Positions 39,925 through 47,897 are shown, counted from the first letter of the stretch. The stretch is 47,897 nt of DNA from Candidatus Omnitrophota bacterium (GCA_020058285.1 JAGVEL010000022.1:1-47897), one strand, 5' to 3'. Numbers and translations: made by a program. The notes: generated by a model not told the origin, from the letters alone.

Positions 39925-40497
39925 TTAGGGCTCTAGTGTTGCCCGGGCAATTTTTTCAGCTTCCGGCTCTAAGCCGGGAAAATCAAGTATCTCGCCTTTC
40001 TTATCAATATGTTCAAAAAATAATTGGCCGCAATATTTGGCATTAATTACTTTAAAGAAATTTTTAGTAATCGCTAAGGCATTCTCAAAAAAAGTTTTAT
40101 TTCCAGATCCTGCGACTAATATCAAAAATCCTTTTTTGTCTTTTAAGCTTTTCCTTTTCAATCTTGCCTTTGCCACCCAAAACGGCTGCATCCGGTCAAT
40201 AAGCATTTTGGCCTGGGCGCTTAGCGAACCAAAAAAAATTGGCGAACCCAAGATTATTACGTCAGCTTCAATTATCTGTTTATAAACAGCTCTTAGGTCG
40301 TCGTCTAATACGCATATTGCGTCTTTATCGCAACCATTACAAGCTTGGCAGGGCCTAAAATTTAAATCATTTAAATATATTGTTTTAACCTGGGCTTTAT
40401 TCCCCAAAGCCTGGATTATCTTTTTTAAAATAATATCGATGTTGCCGCCAATTCTCGGACTGGCATTTAATATAAGAATCTTTCTTTGAAGCTGCAT
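39925..40497 (-). CDS. flavodoxin-fold NADPH-dependent FMN reductase (iron-sulfur flavoprotein-like)
   Basis: 190 aa; KILILNASPRIGGNIDIIL, CQACNGCDKDAICVLDDDLRAVYKQIIEADVIILGSPIFFGSLSAQAKMLIDR. Confidence 0.88.
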   Translation of the reverse strand: MQLQRKILILNASPRIGGNIDIILKKIIQALGNKAQVKTIYLNDLNFRPCQACNGCDKDAICVLDDDLRAVYKQIIEADVIILGSPIFFGSLSAQAKMLIDRMQPFWVAKARLKRKSLKDKKGFLILVAGSGNKTFFENALAITKNFFKVINAKYCGQLFFEHIDKKGEILDFPGLEPEAEKIARATLEP

Positions 40498-40505
40498 GTT
40501 AATAG

Positions 40506-41021
40506 CTAGTTTAGAGAGGATAAAAGCCGGGAAAGAGATTCGATCTCTGCCGCAAGGAGGTTTTGGTCGTGATTCAGGATATTAACAAGATTGCGGTTAC
40601 TTGATTTTATACTCTTAGCTAAAGTCGTTAATTGTTTCTGAAGTTTCTTAAAAAGATTCAGCCTGATTTGTAATCTATGTTTTGCCTCTTGGCTTTTTAG
40701 GTGCCCAATAAAATATAAGGCCAGGTCAATATTAAAAAACGGCCGTTCAATTGTTACCAGGCTTTTACCAAGAAGATATTTAAACTCCTCTTCGCCTTTA
40801 TCCGTAAGTTGGTAAATAAATTTTTCCGGCCGCTTTCCGGATTGCGCGCTTTTTTTAATTATAAGCCCTTCTTTCTCCAACTGTCTTAAAGGATAATAAA
40901 TTGATGTGGTCTCAATCTTGATAAAATAAGCCAGTTCCTTCTTGATAAGTCGTTTAATCTCATAGCCATGTTTTGGCCCATCTTTGAGTAGACCTAAAAA
41001 TAAAAGTTTGTTTTCAGTCAT
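40506..41021 (-). CDS. PadR family transcriptional regulator
   Basis: 171 aa; LLFLGLLKDGPKHGYEIKRLIKKEL...TTSIYYPLRQLEKEGLI...FIYQLTDKGEEEF. Confidence 0.9.
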   Translation of the reverse strand: MTENKLLFLGLLKDGPKHGYEIKRLIKKELAYFIKIETTSIYYPLRQLEKEGLIIKKSAQSGKRPEKFIYQLTDKGEEEFKYLLGKSLVTIERPFFNIDLALYFIGHLKSQEAKHRLQIRLNLFKKLQKQLTTLAKSIKSSNRNLVNILNHDQNLLAAEIESLSRLLSSLN

Positions 41022-41038
41022 GATTACCGATTTTAAAA

Positions 41039-41109
41039 AGCGGGTGATCGGAATCGAACCGACATATATAGCTTGGAAGGCTATTGTTCTACCACTGAAC
41101 TACACCCGC
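41039..41109 (-). tRNA. tRNA-Gly (TCC)
   Basis: RC: GCGGGTGTAGTTCAGTGGTAGAACAATAGCCTTCCAAGCTATATATGTCGGTTCGATTCCGATCACCCGCT; anticodon loop CTTCCAA. Confidence 0.95.
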
Positions 41110-41387
41110 GTCGTTCGCTATTCGATTATTCTTTCGATATCAATAAATAAAAATACTTTTTAGTGTTTCTATTAGTTATCTTGATATCTGTTGGCGCTCA
41201 CTCCCCATAGGGGCTTTGCCCCTCTGGCGCCCCTCACTGCGTTCGTCGCTGTCACCCCGACTCAGAAAATTTTTCTCCTACACAATCTTGGCAGAGCCAA
41301 GATTGTATTAGGACTAATCCTGTAAAAATTCTAATAAGAATTTTTAAAGGGCCCACACCCCTTTGGTTCTTGGCTGCAAAATGCTTA

Positions 41388-41424
41388 TATCCGCCTTCGG
41401 CGGATAAGCAGCCTACGAACCTTT
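41388..41424. repeat. 37-bp tRNA 3'-flank repeat, copy 1 (with TCCGCC/GGCGGA hairpin)
   Basis: tatccgccttcggcggataagcagcctacgaaccttt; 34/37 identical to 41752-41788. Confidence 0.85.
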
Positions 41425-41443
41425 GTCGTTCGCCAAATTAAAA

Positions 41444-41524
41444 TGGACAGGAGAGGATTCGAACCTCTGAAGCTAGCGCAACAGATTTACAGTCTGTCCC
41501 CTTTGGCCGCTTGGGTACCTGTCC
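41444..41524 (-). tRNA. tRNA-Tyr (GTA)
   Basis: RC: GGACAGGTACCCAAGCGGCCAAAGGGGACAGACTGTAAATCTGTTGCGCTAGCTTCAGAGGTTCGAATCCTCTCCTGTCCA; long variable arm; loop CTGTAAA. Confidence 0.95.
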
Positions 41525-41622
41525 GTCACTTCGCTATTTAATTATTCTATCGTTATAAATGAACAAAAATGCTTATCAATATGTCTAAAGTCTATTTTTT
41601 TATCTTGTGGCGCTTCGTTCCC

Positions 41623-41642
41623 CCTGCCTACCGGCAGGCAGG
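41623..41642. repeat. second copy of the CCTGCCTGCCGGCAGGCAGG palindrome (1 mismatch)
   Basis: cctgcctaccggcaggcagg versus 10568-10587. Confidence 0.85.
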
Positions 41643-41670
41643 CATAGGAGAAACCCAATGGTTGCCCCTT

Positions 41671-41743
41671 CCCGAATGTAGTGTCGCTTCGAAGTGTTGC
41701 TTCGGGACCCCGAAGAATCTCTTAAATATTTACTTCATTCGGG
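41671..41743. repeat. 73-bp palindromic element, copy 2
   Basis: cccgaatgtagtgtcgcttcgaagtgttgcttcgggaccccgaag...tacttcattcggg. Confidence 0.7.
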
Positions 41744-41751
41744 GCTGGCGC

Positions 41752-41788
41752 TCTCCGCCTTCGGCGGATAAGCAGCCTGTGAACCTTT
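41752..41788. repeat. 37-bp tRNA 3'-flank repeat, copy 2
   Basis: tctccgccttcggcggataagcagcctgtgaaccttt. Confidence 0.85.
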
Positions 41789-41804
41789 AACTTTAGAAAT
41801 TTTA

Positions 41805-41877
41805 AGCTGGCGAGAGGAATTGAACCCCCGACCAGCGGTTTACAAAACCGCTGCTCTACCAACTGAGCTACGCCAGC
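41805..41877 (-). tRNA. tRNA-Thr (TGT)
   Basis: RC: GCTGGCGTAGCTCAGTTGGTAGAGCAGCGGTTTTGTAAACCGCTGGTCGGGGGTTCAATTCCTCTCGCCAGCT; loop TTTGTAA. Confidence 0.95.
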
Positions 41878-41886
41878 GTCACTTCG

Positions 41887-42753
41887 CTATTTACTACTCT
41901 TCTTTATCGCCTCGGGGATTTTTTCAACCAAATCCGAAGCAATTAAACCTAATTCACCTTTTTCCTTAACTGCTAAATCACCAGCTAAACCATGAATATA
42001 AGTAGCAAATTTAGCCGCAGAAAAACAATCTAGGCCTTGCGCTAAGAACGCCGCAATAATACCTGTCAGGCAATCACCGCTTCCCGCCGAAGCCATGCCA
42101 GGATTACCTGTCCTATTTATATAAATCTCGCCTTTTGGATTGGCAACAATTGTATTTTTCCCTTTTAAGACCACAATCACAGAAAAATCTTTTGCAAAAT
42201 CAATTGCAATCTTCTTTCTATTTTCTTGAACATAAGAAATGGGCTTTTTGATAAGCCTGGCCATTTCGCCAGGATGGGGAGTAAGTATCCACGCTGTGCG
42301 CTGTGCGCTGTGCGCTGTGCGTAAAATATTTAAATTACCAGAAAATACTGTGAGCGCGTCAGCATCTATGACTGTTGGTAAATTGCTAGCTGCTACAATA
42401 GTTCTGACTAACTTTTGTGTTGAAAGATTTGTCGATAACCCTGGCCCAATTGCTAAACAATTAGCTTTTCTTAAAAAATTTTTTATTTTTGATACTGCCT
42501 TAAAACTAATTGTTTTGTTTTTAGTCTCGGGAAGCGCTAAGGTCATCACCTCAACTAGTTGCTTGGCAAAGATCTCATTGAGGCTTTCCGGTATGCCTAA
42601 AGTAACCAGGCCTGCGCCTGCTCTTAAGGCGCTACGACTTACAAGAATAGCTGCACCAGTAAAACCCGCAGAGCCAGCTAAAACAAATATATGGCCAAAA
42701 TCTCCCTTATGAGAATCGGGCTTTCTTTTCAACAACTGCGCTGGCAACCGCAT
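41887..42753 (-). CDS. nnrD: ADP-dependent (S)-NAD(P)H-hydrate dehydratase (NnrD only, no epimerase domain)
   Basis: 288 aa; SHKGDFGHIFVLAGSAGFTGAAILVSRSALRAGAGLVTL, VIDADAL, ILTPHPGEMARL, NPGMASAGSGDCLTGIIAAFLAQG. Confidence 0.92.
   Translation of the reverse strand: MRLPAQLLKRKPDSHKGDFGHIFVLAGSAGFTGAAILVSRSALRAGAGLVTLGIPESLNEIFAKQLVEVMTLALPETKNKTISFKAVSKIKNFLRKANCLAIGPGLSTNLSTQKLVRTIVAASNLPTVIDADALTVFSGNLNILRTAHSAQRTAWILTPHPGEMARLIKKPISYVQENRKKIAIDFAKDFSVIVVLKGKNTIVANPKGEIYINRTGNPGMASAGSGDCLTGIIAAFLAQGLDCFSAAKFATYIHGLAGDLAVKEKGELGLIASDLVEKIPEAIKKSSK
42293..42320. repeat. heptanucleotide tandem repeat inside nnrD (4 x GCTGTGC, perfect)
   Basis: gctgtgc gctgtgc gctgtgc gctgtgc. Confidence 0.95.
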
Positions 42754-43063
42754 ATTTTTCAGTATGACTTATCGAAATCGCGATATTAAATCCGCTCTTT
42801 CGTATTCGGCAAATTGGCCTGCCGACATCATCGTTTAATATTTCAATATCCTTAAAATTTAGCTGTCCCCGGCTAAACGCTTTGAGCACTGCTTCTTTTG
42901 CTGCAAATCTTCCAGCCAAGTGCATAAACGATAATTTCTTACCTTTAGCGTATTTAACTTCGCGCTCAGTAAAAACCCGGTGTAAAAAACTATCGCCATT
43001 ACGCTTTACAGCTTTTTCCATGCGCTCTACTTCAATAATATCAATTCCTGTCCCAACAATCAT
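42707..43063 (-). CDS. acpS: holo-[acyl-carrier-protein] synthase
   Basis: 118 aa; GTGIDIIEVERMEKAV, FTEREVKYA, LAGRFAAKEAVLKAF, ISISHTEKYAVASAVVE. Confidence 0.94.
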   Translation of the reverse strand: MIVGTGIDIIEVERMEKAVKRNGDSFLHRVFTEREVKYAKGKKLSFMHLAGRFAAKEAVLKAFSRGQLNFKDIEILNDDVGRPICRIRKSGFNIAISISHTEKYAVASAVVEKKARFS

Positions 43064-43779
43064 AAAGTTTTGTCCAAAATCATACGCATCTGTTTGACCG
43101 CTTCAAAAAGACCAACAAAAACTGCCTGACAAATAATTGAGTATCCGATATTAAGCTCTTCTATATCCTTTATCTTGGCAATTGGTAAAACATTAGAATA
43201 ATCAAGGCCGTGGCCCGCAGCTACTTTTAAACCTAACTTTCGTCCAAATGCTGCCGTAATTTTTAATTGCTCAAGTGTTTTTTTTCGTTCGCCAGCATTG
43301 CGTGCTTGAGCGTAGTTTCCGGTATGTAATTCTATTATCTGCGCGCCAATATCTCTGGCGGCTTGAATCTGCGTTTCTTTTGGATCAATAAACAGGCTGA
43401 CTTTAATAGCGCGGCTCTGCAACTTTCTCACAACTTGGCTAATTTTGCGCTGATTACCTACAATATCTAATCCGCCTTCGGTGGTCAATTCCTGACGCCG
43501 CTCTGGAACTAAGGTAGAGACATTAGGCCGGGCTTCCATTGCCACATTAACAATCTGGTTATTTATTGACATCTCCATATTTAACGGGCAATTTATTTTT
43601 TCCCTTAATTCATATATATCCTTGTCCTGAATGTGACGCCTGTCTTCTCTTAGATGAGCAACAATACTGTCTGCGCCGCCTTCTAGGCAAATCTTTGCTG
43701 CCTGAATCGGGCTAATTAGGTTAATCCGGCGTGCCTGGCGCAAAGTTGCGATGTGATCAATGTTTATTCCTAATCTCAT
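43060..43779 (-). CDS. pdxJ: pyridoxine 5'-phosphate synthase
   Basis: 239 aa; RLGINIDHIATLRQARR, GADSIVAHLREDRRHIQDKD, CPLNMEMS, ELHTGNYA, AGHGLDYSN. Confidence 0.96.
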   Translation of the reverse strand: MRLGINIDHIATLRQARRINLISPIQAAKICLEGGADSIVAHLREDRRHIQDKDIYELREKINCPLNMEMSINNQIVNVAMEARPNVSTLVPERRQELTTEGGLDIVGNQRKISQVVRKLQSRAIKVSLFIDPKETQIQAARDIGAQIIELHTGNYAQARNAGERKKTLEQLKITAAFGRKLGLKVAAGHGLDYSNVLPIAKIKDIEELNIGYSIICQAVFVGLFEAVKQMRMILDKTL

Positions 43780-43780
43780 A

Positions 43781-43897
43781 TTAGTAGAAATAAAAACCTT
43801 TGGCTAACTCCTTGCTAACATAAAGCCAGGTAATTATCGCCAGTATTAAAGAAACTATCTTTAGGCTTAAATTATTTGTTAACCAATTTTTACTCAT
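43781..43897 (-). CDS. 38-aa CdaR/YbbR-like N-terminal transmembrane microprotein
   Basis: Manual translation: MSKNWLTNNLSLKIVSLILAIITWLYVSKELAKGFYFY*; overlaps the cdaA 3' end by 8 bp and stops 1 bp before pdxJ; absent from the >=60-aa ORF track. Confidence 0.72.
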   Translation of the reverse strand: MSKNWLTNNLSLKIVSLILAIITWLYVSKELAKGFYFY

Positions 43898-44660
43898 TTA
43901 CCACCCTTTCCTTATACAATAATTCCTTAAGCTGGTCATCCAATTTTTCTATATCTATGTTAGCTGCAAGATGGCCCCCAATTGCCAAAGAAACGGTGCC
44001 TTTTTCTTCTGAGACAACAATTACTATTGCGTCAGTCTCTTCACTCAAACCTATAGCTGCGCGATGCCTTGTCCCTAAGGTCGGAGAAAGCCCTGACTGT
44101 TGAGTTAACGGAAAAAGGCAAGATGATGCCACTATTCTGCTGCCGCTAATAATTACTCCTCCGTCATGCAAAGGCGTTCCGGGTGAAAAAATAGTATTTA
44201 ATATTTCTGCATTAATCAGGCTATCTAAACGTACCCCACTTTCCACAAAAGTTTTCAATGAATTCTTTCTTTCTAAGGCAATTATTGCACCAACGTTTTC
44301 ATAAGAGAATCTGCGTATGGCTTTGATTAACTCCCTAATCATCTCTTCTAGTTCTTCTTCTTTTAACGGAGGATGGAATAATTGTTGTTGACCCAAACGA
44401 GCCAGGCCTTGGCGTAATTCTGGCTGAAATATTACTATAATCGCAATTAACCAGAAGGCAAATAATTTAGCTAAGATCCAATCAATGGTTACAAGGCCAA
44501 GCCGCTGTGAAATAAAAAATGCAACTATCAAAATAACTATTCCGCGTAAGACCGGAACTGCCCGGCTGCCTTCAAAGAAAAGCAGCATACGGTAAAAAAT
44601 AAACCAGAGTATTGCGATTTCAAGTATCGGCCGCCAGATTAAATTAATGTTTACCATCAT
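43890..44660 (-). CDS. cdaA: diadenylate cyclase CdaA (DisA_N/DAC domain)
   Basis: 256 aa; three N-term TM segments, IFQPELRQGLARLGQ, SPGTPLHDGGVIISGSRIVASSCLFPLT, LGTRHRAAIGLSEETDAIVIVVSEEKGTVSLA. Confidence 0.94.
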   Translation of the reverse strand: MMVNINLIWRPILEIAILWFIFYRMLLFFEGSRAVPVLRGIVILIVAFFISQRLGLVTIDWILAKLFAFWLIAIIVIFQPELRQGLARLGQQQLFHPPLKEEELEEMIRELIKAIRRFSYENVGAIIALERKNSLKTFVESGVRLDSLINAEILNTIFSPGTPLHDGGVIISGSRIVASSCLFPLTQQSGLSPTLGTRHRAAIGLSEETDAIVIVVSEEKGTVSLAIGGHLAANIDIEKLDDQLKELLYKERVVNE

Positions 44661-44668
44661 TTTTTTGT

Positions 44669-45559
44669 TTAGTTATAATTTAGTATGGCATCAGCCATTG
44701 TCGCTACCTGCGCCATCTCGTAACAATCGTGCACGCGCACAATATGGCTGCCGTTTCTAACCGCTAACGCCAGGCAAGCAGCTGTGCCAAAAATCCTTTC
44801 ATCTACATCAAGATTTAGCGCCCGGCCGATAAACGATTTACGAGATACGCCGATTAAAATTGGCCGATTCAAGCTAACAAACTCGTCAAGCCGATTAATA
44901 ATCTCTAAATTCTGCTGATAAGTCTTAGCAAAGCCTATACCTGGGTCAATTATAATATTGCTGAAATTTAACCCGGAGTTTAACGCAGCGTTAATTGCCT
45001 TAGTTAGCTCTGATTTTATCTCGGTAATTACAGACTTATATTTAGTAAATTGTTGCATATTTAAAGGCGTTCCCCGAATATGCATAATTACAAGTGCCCG
45101 ATTTTTTTTGGCACAAACCTCGGCGAGCTGTTTATTACATTCTAAATCCGAACTCATTATATTATTTATAATACTCGCACCCGCCTCAATTGCTGCCTCG
45201 GCAACTTCGGGTTTATAAGTATCAACGGAAATCGGAATATTCAAATATGAGGCTATTGTTTTTACAGTTGGGATAACCCTAGTTAACTCTTCCTTGACTG
45301 ATATTGGCCTTGCTCCGGGACGCGTTGATTGGCCACCAATATCAATTATATCTGCTCCGTTTTTTTTCATTTTTCGGGCTAAGCCGAGCGCATTTCTCGC
45401 CAAGAAAGAAGTATTCTTCTTGCTCCGTAATAAGCCGTCTTTGCTAAAAGAATCATACGTTAAGTTGATTATTCCCATTATAAACGTGCGGCTTCCAAGG
45501 TGCAAATTAAATCTTCCGGCAGGAACTTTAAAGTGCTTTCTTTTTATTGCTTGACCCAT
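44669..45559 (-). CDS. folP: dihydropteroate synthase
   Basis: 296 aa; FIMGIINLTYDSFSKDG, GADIIDIGGQSTRPGA, SVDTYKPEVAEAAIEAGASIINNI, IIIDPGIGFAKTYQQNLEII. Confidence 0.95.
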   Translation of the reverse strand: MGQAIKRKHFKVPAGRFNLHLGSRTFIMGIINLTYDSFSKDGLLRSKKNTSFLARNALGLARKMKKNGADIIDIGGQSTRPGARPISVKEELTRVIPTVKTIASYLNIPISVDTYKPEVAEAAIEAGASIINNIMSSDLECNKQLAEVCAKKNRALVIMHIRGTPLNMQQFTKYKSVITEIKSELTKAINAALNSGLNFSNIIIDPGIGFAKTYQQNLEIINRLDEFVSLNRPILIGVSRKSFIGRALNLDVDERIFGTAACLALAVRNGSHIVRVHDCYEMAQVATMADAILNYN

Positions 45560-45576
45560 TCTTATCGGCTAGATGT

Positions 45577-47481
45577 TTAAGAAAGGTTAAGGAGCTTCTT
45601 TACATCTTCTACGTCTAAAACTTCTTTTTCAAGTAAAGTACTGGCCAAAAGTTTTAGTTTATCTTTGTTATCTTCTAGGACCTTTTTAGCCACTGCGTAC
45701 CTATCATCAACTATACGCCTTACTTCGCCGTCAATTTCTCTGGCAGTATCCTCAGAATAATTTCTCTCTTCCGTAATATCCTTACCCAAAAATAATAAAC
45801 CCCTTCTTTTCCCGTATGTCAGATGACCCAGTTTTTCGCTCATCCCAAACTCGCAGACCATTCTGCGCGCAAGCCCAGTAGCCATTTCTAAATCATTCTC
45901 TGCACCGGTAGTTGTTTCTCCGAATGTAAACTCCTCGCTGCAGCGTCCACCTAGAAGCACAGTCAGCCTTCCGAGTAGTTCAGATTTAGTCATTATGTAC
46001 CTGTCTTGTAAGGGAAGCTGCATTGTATAGCCTAGCGCAGCGGTGCCGCGCGGTATAATAGAAACCTTATGCAAGGGGTCAACGTCTTTTACCAAAAGAG
46101 ATAATAATGCATGACCTGCTTCATGATAAGCAACAATCTCTTTTTCCTTATTTGAAATTACCCGGCTTTTTCTCTGCGGGCCGGCAATTACTCTTTCAAT
46201 CGCTTCCTGCATTTCTTCCATTGTAACTTTTTCTTTATTTCGCCGGGCGGCCAATAACGCAGCTTCATTCGCCAGGTTTGCTAAATCTGCTCCGGAAAAA
46301 CCCGGAGTTTGACGGGCAATTGATTTCAAATCAACTTTCTCATCCAATTTTATATTGCGGATATGCACCTTTAGTATTGCTTCTCTGCCCAAAATATCCG
46401 GCCGGTCAATAACAATCTGCCGGTCAAACCTACCAGGCCTCAGCAATGCTGGATCTAAGGTATCTGGCCTATTCGTTGCTGCAATCAGAATTAAACCTTC
46501 TTGAGGCGAAAAGCCGTCCATTTCCACTAATAAAGCATTTAGGGTTTGCTCGCGCTCATCATGGCCTCCGCCAATCCCGGAAAACCTTAAGCGGCCAACA
46601 GCATCAATCTCGTCAATAAAAATTATACTGCCCTTTCCTCCGAGCTTTGAGGCTTGACGGCCTTGTTCAAATAAATCTCTTACTCGAGAAGCGCCTACGC
46701 CGACAAACATCTCAACAAAATCTGAACCACTCATTGAAAAGAATGGTACGCCTGCCTCTCCGGCAACTGCCCTGGCTAATAATGTTTTACCTGTTCCGGG
46801 AGGGCCGATAAGCAAAACTCCTTTGGGAATTTTACCACCGAGACGCTGGAATTTTTTCGGGTCTTTCAAAAAATCAATAATCTCAGAAAGCTCTTCTTTA
46901 GCCTCATCAACGCCAGCAACATCGTTAAATGTGGTTCTGTGATTTGCATCATCCGTAACTGGTTTTGCCTGGACTTTGCCAAACGACCAAAGTTTGTTAC
47001 CCATCTGATTACCCCGGTAAGCAAAATACCAGATAAATAAAATAAAAAGCAACATTGGCGCCAGAGAATAAAATAGGTTTGCCCACATAGTTTTCGGCTG
47101 TTTAACCTCAAAATTATTTACCTGTTCGCGGATTAACGGAATAAGGCTCTCATCCTTATCCGGCATATAAAGAGAAAAATTTGAACCATCGCTAAACTCT
47201 CCGCTTAATTTGTTCTCTTCAAGGGTCAAAGTAACACTCTTAATCTTATGTGTCTGAGAGTTATCCTTCAGAATCTCATAAAATTTTCCATAGGTTATCT
47301 GTTGCGGAGTGTTATTTATAGCAGTAGGAATCTTGGATGAAAGGTAAAAAAGAACCATAAAAAACAAAACCCAGAAGAATATCGGATTATTCAGCAAGAA
47401 ATTCTTCATTGGCTTTTTTCCCATATTAGCGGATTTCTTTGAATCTCTAGATTTATTCATTTTCGGAATTTGCATAACCAC
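45577..47481 (-). CDS. ftsH: ATP-dependent zinc metalloprotease FtsH
   Basis: 634 aa; [60 protein letters not shown]. Confidence 0.98.
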   Translation of the reverse strand: MVMQIPKMNKSRDSKKSANMGKKPMKNFLLNNPIFFWVLFFMVLFYLSSKIPTAINNTPQQITYGKFYEILKDNSQTHKIKSVTLTLEENKLSGEFSDGSNFSLYMPDKDESLIPLIREQVNNFEVKQPKTMWANLFYSLAPMLLFILFIWYFAYRGNQMGNKLWSFGKVQAKPVTDDANHRTTFNDVAGVDEAKEELSEIIDFLKDPKKFQRLGGKIPKGVLLIGPPGTGKTLLARAVAGEAGVPFFSMSGSDFVEMFVGVGASRVRDLFEQGRQASKLGGKGSIIFIDEIDAVGRLRFSGIGGGHDEREQTLNALLVEMDGFSPQEGLILIAATNRPDTLDPALLRPGRFDRQIVIDRPDILGREAILKVHIRNIKLDEKVDLKSIARQTPGFSGADLANLANEAALLAARRNKEKVTMEEMQEAIERVIAGPQRKSRVISNKEKEIVAYHEAGHALLSLLVKDVDPLHKVSIIPRGTAALGYTMQLPLQDRYIMTKSELLGRLTVLLGGRCSEEFTFGETTTGAENDLEMATGLARRMVCEFGMSEKLGHLTYGKRRGLLFLGKDITEERNYSEDTAREIDGEVRRIVDDRYAVAKKVLEDNKDKLKLLASTLLEKEVLDVEDVKKLLNLS

Positions 47482-47517
47482 CTCAAAATATTAATTATAT
47501 AGCAATGTAGCTAAAAA

Positions 47518-47897
47518 TCAACCTTTTCTTATATACAGCTCTAATTTATCCTCCTGCTTTTTGACGCTAAGCCTTTTTGGCAAATCTACCACAGAGCCAT
47601 CTGGCCGGTTTAAAATCAAATCTTGGACCTCTTGCCAGTGCCGAAAATCAAATTTTCTTGTGCTGCCTAAAAGTTCTTTGATAGACAGGCGTAACAGCAT
47701 ACGCTGCATTGCAATATGCGTTTTTTGAAACTTTTTTAAATTTAGCCGGATACGCAATTTCCTTTTTGAAATTAATAGACTATTCAGCTTAACTCCGGCA
47801 ATTTGTTCCAGAAACTGGTAATCCAAAGAAACAATCTCAGCAAGATTTGCCAGGAGTTTACGGATATTTTTATTAAAATTATTCTCTAAGAAAGGTA
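47518..47897 (-). CDS. tilS: tRNA(Ile)-lysidine synthase TilS, C-terminal part (5' end off window)
   Basis: Frame stays open to the window edge (...PFLENNFNKNIRKLLANLAEIVSLDYQFLEQ...LKKFQKTHIAMQRMLLRLSIKELLGSTRKFDFRHWQEVQDLIL...); located directly upstream of ftsH. Confidence 0.8.
   Translation of the reverse strand, partial: PFLENNFNKNIRKLLANLAEIVSLDYQFLEQIAGVKLNSLLISKRKLRIRLNLKKFQKTHIAMQRMLLRLSIKELLGSTRKFDFRHWQEVQDLILNRPDGSVVDLPKRLSVKKQEDKLELYIRKG

Noticed and set aside
41190-41280. Possible additional degenerate tRNA in the Gly-Tyr spacer (ttggcgctcactcccc...ccccgactc)
   Set aside because: No anticodon arm/T arm can be drawn; the symmetry comes from short palindromes only.
41569-41790. 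73-aa plus ORF across the Tyr-Thr tRNA spacer
   Set aside because: Made of the palindromic repeats (e.g. ...PPAYRQAGIGE..., ...RGWRSPPSADKQ...); typical spurious repeat-derived ORF.
42293-42320. GCTGTGC array as a CRISPR-like or regulatory repeat
   Set aside because: Unit is 7 bp with no spacers and the reading frame of nnrD continues through it; a tandem microrepeat, not CRISPR.

Overview
All protein genes and tRNAs I can support lie on the minus strand, in tightly packed and often overlapping operons. The gene set looks like a chromosomal segment of an uncultured, Omnitrophota-like bacterium; this taxon is only my impression from gene content and base composition. Reading with transcription (high to low coordinates): tilS(partial)-ftsH-folP-cdaA-[38-aa CdaR-like microprotein]-pdxJ-acpS-nnrD-tRNA(Thr,Tyr,Gly)-padR-flavodoxin-DUF3108-thioesterase-archaeal-type ThyA-PilZ-gpsA-[decayed tRNA-Pro]-tRNA-Pro-membrane protein-hom-GAF/HD-GYP-thrC-coaB-apgM-lysC-cimA-nucleotidyltransferase/small ORF pair-valS-nadC-uvrB-coaX-[CIRCE]groES-groEL-guaB3-guaA-dnaE-HU-hisS-aspS-LysM lipoprotein-phoH-pgpH-ybeY-recO-panE-polX-FAD/NAD reductase(partial). 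I see no CRISPR, rRNA, phage or intact transposase. The main points for follow-up are: a bacterial-type AspRS lacking the GAD insertion; a 38-aa CdaR-like membrane microprotein overlapping cdaA; a threonine operon with a phosphoglycerate-mutase-like protein in place of ThrB and an HD-GYP gene coupled to thrC; heptanucleotide tandem repeats inserted in frame in valS and nnrD; a nucleotidyltransferase/58-aa ORF pair missed by the ORF track; and a family of small palindromic elements and duplicated leader sequences around the tRNAs, one of which has disrupted a tRNA-Pro gene.
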